NCBI GenBank assembly: GCA_002633005.1
Contig: NMRA01000366.1
Location: forward strand, 124,222-173,982
Direction: 5' to 3'
DNA from: Phoronis australis
Lineage: Eukaryota; Phoronida; Phoronidae
Length of the DNA: 49,761 bases
Part shown: piece by piece, positions 23,801 to 38,800 of the stretch
Numbering within the stretch: the stretch's first letter is position 1
Layout: the number at the start of each line of letters is the position of its first letter
The notes under the pieces: generated by a model
Databases searched by the model: none
The model's input: only the letters and a program-made list of their open reading frames with translations
What the model was told of the DNA's origin: nothing
Position numbers and translations under genes: made by a program

Positions 23801-26800
23801 CGAATGGACACCCATTCACTTTTTCCACTGGCGGCCATTTTGATAGCGTGCCACTGTATGCAAATACTGATCGCTGCGTTTGCTGCGCACATGGTGGTGC
23901 AGGTATGAGCTATCTCGAAACACCAGCGACACCTTGAGTGACTCACGTGCCATCTTCCTGAATCACTAGCTCCTTTGTATTGCCAAGCGAAACCTGAAGG
24001 TGAGATTGTTTTGGATCTTGACCACAACGAAAAAAGGCTCTTATATTCAGAAATGGTGATAAGTTGTCCTAGAAAATTAAACGACAGATGGCGCTAATGT
24101 GTTTGATATCAGGCTCAACACCTGCTACGCACTTCCGGTTTTATATCTATTAACAAGTTCAGCCCTTTCTTTTCAGACGAACTGCCACGCCCCGTTGAAG
24201 TTGAAATGGAGATAGCCGCCATCGAGTACATGAGCAAGAAGATTGATAGGGAGATCATTGACCTCAAACGTGGCGTTGAAGCCATGCATTGTAAGTTGAA
24301 TTTGTGACATCGCACCTTACTTTTTAAGACCTGTTTCGCAGCTGGACTTACAACTGTTTATCATAGTACGATTCACTCTTAACCAAATATTCAATTACTT
24401 CTGTCTGAAATTTAAGAGAGTAGTAAACCAGACGTTTTGAACGTAATTCAGCAAAACTTCACAATTTAATTTTCAAGTTAAAAGATTTACATATAACAGT
24501 TGAAAAATGTCAAATTTTGACCAACTTCGGAATTATCATACATGTAAGTCAGAAACGGCTGGTTAGATTCAAATCATTTTTTTGTGATATCTTTAGTGTT
24601 CTCCAATACACTACAAAATTGCTTTTAAAAATTGCACTGTTGTATCAGGTGCTTTCAAAATTTTGGACTTTTATACTTTTGAAACAAAAAAGGGCTTATT
24701 CAAGAAAACGGAAACATCCTTTTTGAGATTTAATCGTAATATCAGAAGAAATTCGGTTATGATGTTGATGGAATTATTTTGATATGGACATAACATTGAA
24801 ATGCATAATCCCGTCAGCCAATCAGTTGCAAATTGGTACAAAGACTAACACTGAATTCTACACCGTTTCTACTTCCAGAAAGTATGCACTTAAAGTTTTC
24901 TTGTAATTTTATTAAACGTTCCGACAAAGTTACACATCCTTAAAAACACATCTTGTTAAAGGGGTCATAACACCGCCTCGTGAAAACAAATAGATTTAAA
25001 TCACACACTTTAACTGAATTTTGTCTCAAAAATTTCTTACTCAAAAAGATCCGATTTTCGGGCTTGGAAAGAACTGACATTTCGTTTTTGCTCGAAACCA
25101 GTCTCCACATGGTCTTTTGTCACGGCGTGTCATTTTATTTGCCTACCTTGGCCTCGAACCATAACGAATTGTCCGTTTTTTGAAAGAGCTAAAATCAGTT
25201 CTCATCATGGGAAGGAGTTCATGTAAATTGAAATCAGTTTCATAGTAGCAAGTAGCCTAAATCCAAAGTTATATGTTTTCGACAAAGCGCCGGTTTCGTA
25301 TTGCTGACTGTCAGACCATGTACCTGGTTCCAGTTTATACGACTGTCCCAAGCACATAGTAACAAGGAAATAAACAAAGTCAATAATTTGGAGTCATTTT
25401 CATGTAATAACACATAACACAGAAATACGTACATGCATTTTCGTGTTGATGAACATCAGAAACTCTTTGGCTTAGGCTACATAAGGTATTTGGGTAGCTA
25501 AAGGAAAATAGTGCTATTGTAGCGACTGAAGCCGCAGCAACTAAGGAGGTATTGAAGCACACTTCTCTGAGTGAATAATTCTCCTGATCCATTTCAAAAT
25601 CCGGAAATTGATTTAATGTACTCTCCATAAGTAAATCGACGAATGCAAAAATGCGACAACGGCAATAAAAAGCTGAGATATTTTTTTTTTCATTTTTGAA
25701 AAATATTTTTGGAGAAACTATTGAATTATCGGAAATTAACTAAGTATTCGCCGAGATAACGTGTTGAGAGTATACATTATGTTGAAATTCGCCCACAAAC
25801 AAGTTGCACGACGAGTTTTACCAACAAAAATCAAATAAACAAGTCAATACAATATAAGTTACGTTTTATTATGAACAATTTTTAACAATTTTAACAATCA
25901 AATGCATAAAACCACTGGAATGTACTTGAAGATGGTTTAACTCACAGTTTGAGGTTACTGACAACGATCTCAGAAAATTTGTATAATTGTCGGGCTTTTA
26001 TGTCCAATCCCCAGGGTTCGTGTTTTAAAGGTCGGAGTTTGTGTTTTTACGACCAGTTAGATACTTTGAAGGTGCGGGAGTCTGTTTCCAAGTCTTTTGT
26101 ACAAGGGTTCATCCAGGTCTCGGGGCCGCAAGCTATAATAATAGAATAGGTCACTTGCGGGAGACTCAGGGGCTAGAATTTTATGACGAGTCCAGTCTTA
26201 TCAGAGTAAATCGCCGACCAGCTAAACAAAAAATGAAAATGCGCCAGAGCCGCCATCTTGAAAGTGACTTCCGATTAAACAAAATTTTATAAAAGCCAAT
26301 CAATAGCAACAAACACGTGACCAGTTTGAAAATGATTGGTTCGCCAATGCGCCCTCAACAGGAAAAGACGTTTTCGGGCACTTATCGAGGTGCGCATGCG
26401 CCATTGCCGATATTTCCGCCATATTTGACCGGAAGTTAAAGGTTTACGGAGCAGTTGTATTGCTTGTGTGCTAAAATAATCGTACCAACTTTCAGCCTGC
26501 ACGTCGTAAAATTCGGCCTCTATGAGCAAAGTCTTCATGGTCTTGTTCAACAGAAGCTAAACCAACATCAGTGCAGCAAGAGCTGTCAACAAAGAAACAG
26601 CGTTACCAGAAAATCCCAAATAATTCAAAAAGAAGTAGTCGTAGCGAAAAATGAAAAATATTTTCTGAAAGCCCGTCCAAAACTCTATCTAAATCGATAG
26701 TTTCGCAAAATTCCATAAATTTTTCGAAAAAATTGAAATTTTGCGTTTTGTTTTCAAATTCAAAGTCAAATAACTCGAAAACGGTAAATCTGAGAAAACC

Positions 26801-29800
26801 GTTATCCCAGAACTTTTGAAAGAGCATACTTCAAGGAATACACAGGCAAAAATTCACGTCATTTGCTCTTCCCGTTAAAAAAGCGACAGCAGAACGATTG
26901 AAAATGGGTGGAAATAAGCCAGAGCCGCCATATTGAACGTTACTTCCGGTTAAACAAAATTTTATAAAAGCTGATTAATTGCGAGAAACACGTGACCAGT
27001 TTGAAAGTGATTGGTTTGCCAATGCGCCCTCTAAAGGAGAAAACCTTTTTTGCCAGATATCGATGTGCGCATGCGGCCTCTATGAGCATTTGAATGTGAA
27101 ATCGGAAACAAAATGGCCGCCCCGTTCGCCATTTTGAAACTGATCATGACCAAAAACAATAGGCTTCCAGGAATTTCTGATCCACACGTCGTGTGCAAAT
27201 TTCGTGAGGATCGGACGAAAATTGCGACCTGTAGAGAGCGAACAATCAAAAATGAAAGCGCTCCGAGGAGCGACACTTGGCGAAATTAACTAAAAAGATG
27301 ACGATAAAGATGATGACGAAGATGACGATGGTGGCGAGGATGAACATTAGAAGTAATAATACCATACACATGACGAACGTAGAAATCAGTAAGAAAACGG
27401 CTACAGTCTTGAGCGACACTTGGCGAAAATAACAGAAAAGACAACGACGGAGATGATGACGAAGACGATGACGAAGATGACAAACATGATGATGGTGGTG
27501 GCGATGCTGAACAACATCATAACATTCATATAAAGCACTTAGATGTCATAAATCAGCAAGAAATAGGCTACACTCTTGTTCAATAGAAACTAAACCAACA
27601 TCAATGCAGCAAGAGCGCGCAACAAAGGAACAGCGATATCAGAAAATCTCGAATAATTCAAAAAGTAGACGTTCTAGCGAAAAATGGAAAACATCTTCTG
27701 AAAGCCCGTTAAAAACTCTATATAAACTAATGGTATCGTCTAATTACGTAAATTTTTCGAAAAAAAAATGAAATTTTGCGTTTTTTTAAGAATTTCAAAG
27801 TCAATAACTCGAAAACTGTAAGTCTGAGAAAAAAATTGATACAGGTCATTTGAAAGGGTATACCTCAAAGAATCCACATGCCAAAATTCACGTTATTCTC
27901 TCTTCCCGTTAAAAATGGGAGCCCAGCACAACCAAAAATGGGTCAATATGTTCCAGATCCGCCATCTTGGAAGCAACTTCCGGTTTTTTAGTTTGGAATA
28001 ATAGATTGTCACAAGAAACTAAAACCTGAAAAAATTCGGAGGAATTGGCTTGATAATGCGCCCTCTACCTGAGAAAACGTTTTTTGTCCAAAATTGAGGT
28101 GCGCATGTGCGATTGCCGATATTTCCGCCATCTTTAACCGGAAGTTAACAATTTCTAGTACATATGTAACACACGCCCTTTTCCAGGGGCATTTGAATCT
28201 CAAAATGGAAACAAAATGGCCGCCATATCCGCCATCTTGGGTCCGATTATGACGAAAAACGATAGACTGCCAGTACTTTCGAAACTACGTGTTGTGTGTA
28301 AATTTCGTGATGATCGGACGAAAATTGCGACCTGTATCGTGCGAACAACCAAAAAAATTAGTGACAGAGCAACATACTTGACGAAATTTGTTTCGTGATG
28401 ATCGGACGAAAATTGCGACCTGTATCGTGCGAACAAACATAAAAACAAACTTGATGGAAGACCAACATACTTGGCGAAATTTATTTCCCCAAGTAAAAAA
28501 ACTTGGTGTCAGACCAACATACAGTACTTGACGGAATTCCCAGAATTCCGCCAAGTTAAAATAATGCAGTTGTAAGTTCTCTCAAATTTCTCGAAGATCC
28601 CCTTCTCGGGAGCCGGGCGACATGGGCTAAAGAAAAATAACAACGCATTGAAAGCAACGGCTAAATGAACTTCAGCATGTTTCAGCGAAAGTAAACAATT
28701 TATCGCACTAATGAATATCTTGGGCCTACATGTAGCATGGCAACTCTTTTACATTCGTGTAACATTTCAGGGCTCCTGACCAAGACTGACAAGGACAAAC
28801 CCACCGCCGAAAAGCAGGAGCTGCGATCTCTTATTGACGAACTTTCTGCTCTCAAACAATCTCTCTCCAATGACATTGAAAATGGTTTGGAAAAGGTAAT
28901 TTTTGCATGTTCAGGGAATATATTAGTTGAGTGAAATAGGACACAGATTGACCAAGCCTTTTAGTTTTATTTAGTATTTTATCTTTTGTACGGTGTTTTG
29001 ACCTCTTGAAATGGACCACTGGTCCACGTTTTAGCTTTTCAAAATAGACTTTGACAGTCTTCACGTGTGACTTGTTATCTGTGAAATTTAACAGGCGAAG
29101 GAGAGAGCGACAAGAAGCGTTGAAATAGAAGATGATGTCGCTGAAATGGGCGGAAGTCTCATGGAGGAAGAAAGGGGAAGGAAATCTAAAAAAGGAGACC
29201 GAAAGAAAACGTCACGTAAGTAGGGTAAATTACATCAGCGTTATAGTATTACCAGTTATTTGAGCAGTTCCTCCTGGGGTCATCGAGTGAAACCTTAAAC
29301 CCTGTCTAGGTGGCGTTTCGACAATGTCAATTTTAGTGAGCGATAACTGCTTCCAATCCGCAGCGCCACTCTCGTGAAATAGTTAAGTTACTATCATCTT
29401 AGCTATCTGTGCGACATGTTCTACGGTGAACAGCGCTGTGCGAGCCTAGATTTTTCACTTAAAGGTAAGCAACACATCAGTGCGTTCAGCACGTTAATTC
29501 AGAGCACTTGCAATGGGCAATGCAGACGTAACCAACTTTCCAAAATGAAAGTTCAGCGTCATTTACCTGAGCATTCGTAAAGCTTCATCACGAACTTTGC
29601 ACCTCGGCTATGTAATGAACAGTAAACGTGCTATTCGACACAAAAACACAAGATTCCGCTGTTCAGTCTTTTTAATCGAGATAAAAACTATTATTTTTGA
29701 CATTCTCCGTTCTACTTTGGTATGAAAACTAGAAATGTCTGTTATTGTGTGCTCGAGCATAGCATGCCGGTTTACGTGGCTGACTGACACCAGCGTTAAA

Positions 29801-32800
29801 GTTGGTTTGTTTGAGTTTGAATTAGTTTACTTGAGTTTGTGAGTACGAGCTTGGTCTAAATACTCATCTGCGTAAACAAATAATATACTCGAGCGCTGAA
29901 AATAAACTCTTAGTTTGAGTGTGCATTAAAGTCAAACCGAAAATGTCAAAAATAGCTCCGAGTTCAATTTCGGAGATAAGACCTCGGGGCGTGAGTTCTT
30001 TTACAATGGTAGTAGTCTAATGCTCAATAATTGCTATTATTCATCATGCGATTCATAACAGCGACTCTTTATTGAGATAGCTTGCAATCTTTTAAATCAG
30101 AATTAGAAAAGGAAATACTTTTATCTGACAACTAGGTAATTTTCTAAAACTAAACTCTCTCTTTCAGCTGCCACACCCGAACTTATCAACGGCACTATTT
30201 ACGCCTTGCTTAAGGCATGGCCTCTAATGGAGAGCATCTATGACGACGCTGAAAAAAATATCGAGGAATTGCACAGCGCTGATGTAACCAGTAAGTCAAT
30301 GCCTTGTCAATTTAAAGCTGTAGGTAATTTACTTTCAAGTAACTGCCAGCTTTCCTAAAAGTAGTGAATGTTAAAAGTTTTAATTGATATAGTTCAACAA
30401 ACTCTAAGGTTTGTGGTTTGGAATATCCTGGCAATCACAGAAGCCTGTTTTTGAGGAAACAGATTTGAAAATTCGGCAGTATAGTGATCGATCTTTTCTC
30501 TTCCACGCAGCGCGTAGTCGGGTGCCAACGGAAAACGGGAAACCGCTAACATATCGAGGATATACCAGGACACAGAGACACTACCCGAAACACGTTTGAC
30601 GACATCTTCCGTCGTAACGTGCTTTTCTTTCGTTAAACAATCCTGCCCCGCTCAAAAGGGTGCCTGGTGATCGGGAATCGACTGCTGCTTTCTACATTTT
30701 TAGCTGTTGTTACTCTTTACGATTTTTATTGCGTCTTAGTTCGTTTCATGTTAAGGTAGTAGTCTAGTTATTCCTCTCAGGGGGGCTCTTGGAGGGTCAG
30801 AATGATTGCCTCCTGCGTTACCTGTAAATTCGGCACTGATACGAAATATATAGGGTATGGGTGATTCGTCCAACCCAGCTTTAGGGATTATTGAAATAAA
30901 AGCACACAGCGTAAAACTCTTGGAACAATATTTCCTTAAAGTCGATTAATATTTGGAAAGATCCATTGCGAGCTACAATGACTTTGATGATCAAGTTGTG
31001 TGTCCTTTTCAGAGCATGATAAAGTTGAGGCATTGGAAGGATTGTTGGAGGATTGGAAAGCCAAGAATAGAGTGATAACGTTGGCGTACATGTTACATAA
31101 ATATACTCTGAACAAAATCACCACTTCCGGTAAGTTTCACCTGCACATGTTGAATTTTACCTTTTAGGATTATCTTCATGGGCGGCGCAGGCCTGAAAAA
31201 AGTGTGGGGGCTATAGCCCCCTCAACCCCCTAAGGTGCGCCTCCCATGTTTTTGACGAGATACGAAAATAGAAGAACAGTTGTTCTGTAAAGCAAAACGA
31301 AATGTTCTGCCCAAGTGACATTTTGAGCAGTCGGGGGCATTCGACGTACAGATTCCATGTGGCAGTTCGGGGGTGCGAGTGTCTGACGGGCAAAATCCTG
31401 GCTAATACTCTACTTTGGTTCCCCCTAACTCAAAATCCTGGATCCGTCCCTGGATGCAATATTTCCGACGTAATTGCTAGAATCAGGGCGACATTTCTAA
31501 AACGAGGCGACTGTAACAACGCGTTTTCTTACCTGCAGAAGAAAGGAAAGTTCTATCCGTGACCGTCCTATTGAAATTAATGAGCAGGATACGAATTAAT
31601 GTTGACGTCAGAAAATTTATAAGGAAATTGAGAGATACAAGAAAAATCTTGAAAAGATGTCATATTTTGTTCGTCCAAAAATATCGCATGTGGCCAAGAG
31701 TGTCGATAATCTGCCGACCATATCTCAGTAAGAATTTACATGGTAGTGTTAGCTCGCGAAGTCAATGGGAAAAAACTGAATAAGTGGAATGGGGGCTAAG
31801 ATATAGAGAAACATTTTGGGAAAATGATGTAACAAAAAGTAATTTCTGATTCAGACGATTAACCCATTACGAAAGTGATCTCTAATTGTCCCCATAGTCA
31901 AACTAGGTGTGATGTCTGAGATAGGAAGGACGTGGCAGCTCGTTTATGCTTGGGATTAGGCTCTACAAGTTGAATTGTCACGGCGTTTCATCTTTTCCGC
32001 AGAGCTCGGTCACGATCACTGACGAACCGCCAATTGTTTGCAAGACCAAAAATCATTTTTCTTCCGAGTAAGGAACAACATGGTACCAAATATTATCATA
32101 ACGGTGCTACTTGCATAAATTCAAAGAACGTAGGTTCATTGTCGCTTTAACTTCTCAAGACGAACGGTAAGTTCGAAAGCTAAAATCAAACACCATTATC
32201 TTTTCAAAGTTTGATGATTAACAAAGGTTGTGAAACTGTTACTTTATCACTCAAGTGGTGGATTAAACTTTCTACACCAGGACAAAAATAGCTTCGAACA
32301 ATGCAGCCAGATGTGGCCATTGGAAAAAAAAATTTTTTGTAGTTATTAGGGTAGCAACTGTCTTTTGCTTACTTTTATAAGTGTGGCAGGTTGCGATCCG
32401 TCAAAAATGTTCTTCTATTTACACCACTTATAGGTATGAAACTGTTGTCTAGAGAAGGCAACCCACAGTCATGTGGTTACATCACGCGACCTAGAAATTA
32501 CAACTGAGACGAGAAGAGATTTCTGTGTTTAAGAAGAACTGCATGTTCGCCACTATTTGAGATGATGCTCGGCGCTCAGTTAAAATGACCCGCCGTGACG
32601 TTAAATTAGCATTGTATAGGATTGTCTTTTTATTGGGTGTGATTCTTCAATCTCTAGGTTACTCGTGGGAGGTGTACAACAACCGACTCTTTCATTTGAT
32701 CTTCGTTGTCAGCGCAAAACTACGCAAAAATGGTGAGAAAAGTAAGTGAACTGCTTATTTGTTACATTTAATTTCATGTTCTCAGTCGTTCAGACCATTC

Positions 32801-35800
32801 TTTACTCCAGCTTTTTTGAATGTATTATTTTCAACATTTTCCTCTCAAAATGGAAGTCTGATAACGAAAAACCAAGCACAGGACAGCTTCCTTGAGTTTC
32901 AAGTGAATATACGCGTTTCGGCATGATCAGGGCGATGTACTTTCACTCGACATTCAGTTTAAGTATAATAAAATTGCCTATGAGTAAATAGATGATTCCG
33001 TGGTGTAGTGGTTAAAGTGCTGGACGCGAATTATCTGTAGTTTCAAAAGTCGTGGGTTCAAATCCTGCCTAGGACAAAAAAAATCACACCATGAGTGTAC
33101 CACATATCCGTGCTCGTTCTTCTAAGAACGCGGGAAAACATGACGATGGTCGGAGAATAGACCTCGTCACACTGTACATAGACTAGGTGTTGGTGTAATT
33201 AGACCAAGAAATTATTAATAATAGTAGTAAAACGCCACCAGTCATACTTGACTGTGATCATGCCTCTACCCATATTTCAACATACGTCATGTTACCTATT
33301 TTTACTTTAATAATTTTGAATCAGACGAATTTATGTTTTGTAAATCACTATTCTGTATGCTAGTTATATTGTCAATAGCTACTACATAATTTATACATTT
33401 GGAACAGTGCCCAATGCAGAAGAATTCGTCAAAGCCCTCCAAGCAGATGTCCAAGGAATACGCGAAGAGTTTAATTGGATCACTAAAGAAGTGGCCTCCG
33501 AACTTCCACACCTTAAAAAAGGCAAGCCAATATTTTAGTACCATTGCTACTGGTAGCCGCTTGCGAGACACGATGGCGAATTACAGCAAGAAACTTNTTC
33601 ACCGTTTAGTAAGTGGCCGAGTAGTGCAAGTGCAGTTAGCTAAATCCTCAGCTGTTAGTGGTGGAAGAAAATGTAATCTGAATTTCACTGAAAACCTTCA
33701 TTGAACTTTCTTGTTTACCGATCAAAAAATCCCCCAAAAATTCTGGCTCAGGGTTTTCTTGAATTCTGGGGCCAAATGCACCCAGTTGGCCCAAAGTACA
33801 TGTAGTCAATGCATTTTAGGGTTCAAATGGCCAAGTGCAATGACTTGACCAACTTAATAATTATATTAAAATTATGCCTTAGTAATCACACTGTTATTTA
33901 CAGTAATTCTAACCAATTACAAGGTGCTTCACAGCGAATTTTTAAATAAAACTTTAAAATTGGGAAGATTAACTATCTAATGCTAAATTTTGGTATCTTT
34001 TTGAACCTAAAACACAGTTTATCTCCTAATATCTCAAAAGCTGTTAACTCCAGTCATCTTACAATTTACATTGTCATTACATGGAAAGATGTGATGATTA
34101 TAAGTCACAGACACATATGTTCCAAGGACTGGTGGTAAATATATTGACCCAATTGTTCACCCATTAATAGTTTGCAATATGCATCATAATGAACATTCAG
34201 TCACAACAGCATTCAAAAAGTTTTATTTTATCGAGCATCATCATGATCCAAATAATTTTGCCTTTTTTCAAAGTATGTTACACATTTTCACTGACTATAA
34301 CTACAAGCATTTAGCAATTTAGGGATTTGCGCAAATCTGTGGTTTGCAATCAACTTCTGTTTTATTGAGCTGGCCTCCACGTTTACATCTGACTACAATG
34401 AAACATCAATGATGTGTGGACTCATGGAAGGATACAAAGTTACATAATGCACGAAATAAGAGGTCATTCCACATGAGCAAAATAACTGTGTTTAGAAATA
34501 AGAAGACAGAATCAATCTACACACCTTTGGACAAACGGAATGATAAATTGCACTTCCAGCAAATTTGTCCCACTAAAAACATCAGAAATGGCAGCAACAT
34601 TAATTGAAAATAATTTTATTTCTACTGTCCATGAAGCATCTAATTATCATTCCAGAGGAGAAAATAATAGAACATCTAGGTACTTTCATACATGTAGTTC
34701 ATAACATTATTCATTGGCTACAACATCAGCCGTTGCACAGTTTCAATTGCACAGAACTAGTCTAACACTTCACCTGTGGCTAGAGAACAAAGAACTGTCA
34801 AAAGTACTGAAAGTCAAGGCTTTGTCGCACTGGCTGAGCATAGAACAGACATTACGTTGTACGTTTTGTTTGAATGGACTTAATATGAGCATACAGTCAA
34901 GATTAATAAAATGATGAACTCGAACCAGTGTTCAGTCTACCATTGCATCAAAATATTAGAACAGATCGGTGACAACCTGCGCCTACCTATCCATGGGGTA
35001 AAACGTGAAAAGAGCTTAGACTAACAGACTGGGGCTGAGAACTCACTAATGGAATGCTCTCAGAAACAGAATTTTTTCACACATTACCCGTCCTGTTTGA
35101 AACATTTGGCTTGCTTTGGTTTGGAAATTACTCCCAATGTTAGGCATGGTTTTTGATGAACTTTGAGACTATATGAAATTTAAAAGGCCTGTTTATTTCC
35201 ATAGGATATGTGGGACAGCCATGAAAACAAGGAGAGGTGAAAGTGTAAGAGGAGGTAGAGGAAGGAAATGGAAGTCAGTCGGTACAGCTACTCTAGGTCC
35301 AGCTTCAGTGACCCCAGCTCATCGTGGTCTGCAAGGTTATGCATCTTATCAAGATGACGTACAGGTACTTTATCATGAATAACAAACATATGAAAAAACA
35401 AATCAAAAATTCTAGTTCAGAGAATAATTTATGACTTGTAGTAAATATATAGAATATCCAATATTTAACCTTCTATGTCATTTTACATCTTGAAGAAATA
35501 AGGAGCCATTACATTTTACACAGATTTTCATGTGGTTATCATTTGTCTAATGATGCAAAATAAGATGTGACATCAACTTTTGAATAAAGTTCCAGTTTTT
35601 TCTAGTAGTGAGCTGAGCTTGTAGCTAAGTGAATTATAAGAATACAAGATGGGATAAATATCTCCTTTCCATAATTAGTGAAAAATCTCCTTATTTTCAG
35701 AGAAGAGTAAATGCAATGACCAAATGAGCAAGTGCGACACCTTTCGGAGAAGGAGGTAGAAAGAGTGTTGAACCTTTAACAGAAGAAATCCGAACATCAC

Positions 35801-38800
35801 TCATTCTTTGCAAGACACGCTGATGAGATTTGAAAGGGAAAGGAGGGTGTCATAAAAACAATAAATTTGCTATCGTCCACGGCTGAGTGTGCACCAGCTG
35901 CATCATGAATTCTGTGGACACCACTGAAACCTGTAGACAACGTGTCATCATAGTCTCCATAGCGGTACATATTGATGCTATCTCCTGCAACTTCCTCCCC
36001 ACCAAACTCTTCATCTCCAAATCCAACATCGCTAATATCCACATCATCAAGGATACTTTCTGGACTGCAACAAGAGAAAGCGTGATGATCTTGCCCTTTA
36101 GAATTTCAAAAACGACACAACACCTAGCTCCCGTAACGCACTTGAAGAACTACTAAGTAACAGGGCTCGCATTATGTGCACTGGAGAACAGTTAAATACA
36201 GTTCGTTCAGAATTCAAATGTTTTATACATATAGCGTTTGATGACGCCTTACGATGCCTTCTTTAGTCATTTTGCAAGACCTAATGGTTAGTACTGTGAA
36301 AGGATTTCTGTCCTGTCAGGGCTTCCAACCTGAGATTCATTGCTGTCCATGCACTGAGCTATTATGACCAATCGTCAGTAGAAGATATATTTCAATAAAT
36401 ACATTAACATTGTCAGCACTGTACAATAATGATGTATTTTTATTAAAAATTGGATAACTCATAATTTAATTGGGTACACAATGGTTATGTTGCACTTACA
36501 GTTATCGTCCAGGTCATCGCATGCTAGGTCCTCAGAAACATCAATCAATAGCCTGTAATATAGAGAGTCAAAAATGTTTGAGTGTTTCTCTTTTAAAGCA
36601 TTGGTCAGTCTGTATTTATTGGATTTCACCACATATCGCCTAACCACGATTAAGTTATGATAAAAAAGCAACCCATGTACCGCATGGTCTCTATATTTAG
36701 AACTCAGAAAACAGATTTAGGAAATTCTATCCAGAACACACACTTATGACTTGATGTCACAAATTTCATGGATTGTCTATGCTACTGATAAAAACTCCTC
36801 AAAATCCCAACGTTGCCTTTGAATATAAACTTTTAAATTATACAGCAATCAACTTCAAAAAAGAAAAAAAATGTCTAATTTGGTGCAAAGACATGTATGT
36901 GCAAATGCAATCAGTGAATTCAACTCTGCCCACACTATATTCAAATAAGTTGGGAATACCAATGTGTCACGTTAAAAACACAAATATGACAAGATTAGTT
37001 GCAGGATGACCTATAAAACCATACCTAATAGGTGGTATTTAGTGCAAAATTCAGTCATGCTTAGAAGAGAAACCTGTGCACACCATTCCTGACCATACCA
37101 GACATGTAGAAAAATCCATTTTATTGGAATATACCATGCAAAATATATGCACAAAATATTTCACAATTCAATCATCAGTTAGGACACTAAATAGTTTGTT
37201 ATCAAGATAATTCATGAGCACTGACTAGTTCTCTCAAATTTTAAAGATCAGGGGCCTGTTCCAACAGAACTGACTTAGCTAAAACAATTTAACTTTTAGT
37301 AAATTTTAAAATAAAGTTAAATTTGTCTCAAAACCAATTCAAGAAAGTGTTTCACACATAAGTTTTGTCTTAACTCACCAACATTGGAAGTTTCAAAATT
37401 TGGAAGTTAAAGACAAATCTTAGATTTACGTCAAAAATGATCTTGTCAATTTCTTGGAACAGACTCCAGTACTTTCACATCACCTTTGTAATGAATGGCC
37501 TGGATACAAACATCAAGGCTTCGCGTCACAGACAATCAATTGCATCGATTCCAGAAAGCTCAAGCCCACTGAAAATATACCATTGCCATAATCACATTTA
37601 GGTGATGAAGAAAGTTATCACAAGTTCAACATTTGTCAGCAACTAATCGAGGGTGCCAGGCAGTCATACGTACAGACTTTGAGTCATACGCACAAAACAC
37701 TGCATCATATGGAAGAACGCTTCATTTATACATACGAACCACAACATGATGTGTACAAAGGGACAGTCATGCACACAAAATAACTAATCAGATATACAAA
37801 TAACATGTAAGAACATAGTTCTTCTACAGATACATTTTATGTTGCCATTTTGCTTAGTGCTAGACTCCTTGGGAAAACGAATGATGACCTCCATCAACAG
37901 AAAATGTTTACGTAATTATGTGATATTACTTCATACCCCTGTTTTTTGTTTTATCTTTCAAGTTGGATTACATGCATGAATTTTTGTTCATACATTTGAT
38001 ATGGTTTGTATCTGCGATTCAAGTGTTATTATGAATAATGGTTTGTACATATGAATCGAAGTTTGCATGTTTGATTGCCTTGTTCTCGTTAAACAGGGAT
38101 ATTTCAATTGGTGCAGTTTAGAAGCTCATAATTGTGAGAGACATGGTCAAATAAGCCTACGGCTTTTACATTTTCACTCTTGACATACCAAGGCTTAATG
38201 AGTGCAAGCTCAGTAATATTTCTAACAATGGCAAGCTGGAATGATTTGATTTAAATTAGTAACCCTCACAAAAAACTGACTTGGAGTTTTCAACAAATGC
38301 AAATTTCCATGTCATGTACTGTCGTAGACACGAATACTAGTAGGTGAAGATGTAGACAATATGCTTTCACTGAAAAAAATTTCTAGAATACCTTTGAACA
38401 AACTGGGGAGTTGCAGGTGTTGCTGATACGGCTTTAGGTTCTTACTCTGTGGACACTTGTCTAGACATTGTTTAAAATCTTTCACTTTGTGCCACTTCAT
38501 ACCTACAGTGCAAAAATGAAATTACAATAACCTAGTTATTTACTACAGGTACAAATGTCAAAGCATACAGGCGGTACAATTCGCCGTCATAATAACCAAA
38601 CTACATGAATAACCATCACAAAAAATGCGAGTGCAATTCATTACTAAATTTCTTGTTGCGAACTGGAATTTGCTACCAAAAATTATCCTCAATTAATGTA
38701 TTTTTGAATTTTGAAAATTGATCAACGAACGTTTGTGCTTTTACTTTGTTAACCTTTGTAGGGCAGCGAAATTTTGATTAATGGGGTTTTAGCAGTGGAT

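Larger units (their letters stand above)
24291..28770 (+). other. intron 7 (4480 bp)
   Basis: More than four times the paralogous intron 14 (1072 bp). The excess includes the tandem array at 26236-28560 and acidic-triplet simple repeats. I see no gene inside it. Confidence 0.75.
32966..33596 (+). repeat. segmental duplicate, copy A (intron 12 SINE plus exon 13)
   Basis: 631 bases nearly identical to 40692-41342, which has one extra 20-base block. It ends at the single N at 33597, where the sequence switches to unrelated DNA. See copy B. Confidence 0.9.

Noticed and set aside
27286-27483. Poly-Ser open frame, minus strand
   Set aside because: Product of reading GAT/GAC triplet repeats backwards inside intron 7.
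33302-33571. Minus-strand 89-aa frame, repeated exactly at 41048-41317
   Set aside because: It is the antisense shadow of exon 13 and its flanks. Its repetition reflects the segmental duplication, not a gene family.
35199-35370. Plus-strand candidate exon (acceptor 'ttccatag', Arg/Gly-rich frame)
   Set aside because: Acceptor and donor are plausible, but no partner exon, family motif or consistent phase was found.
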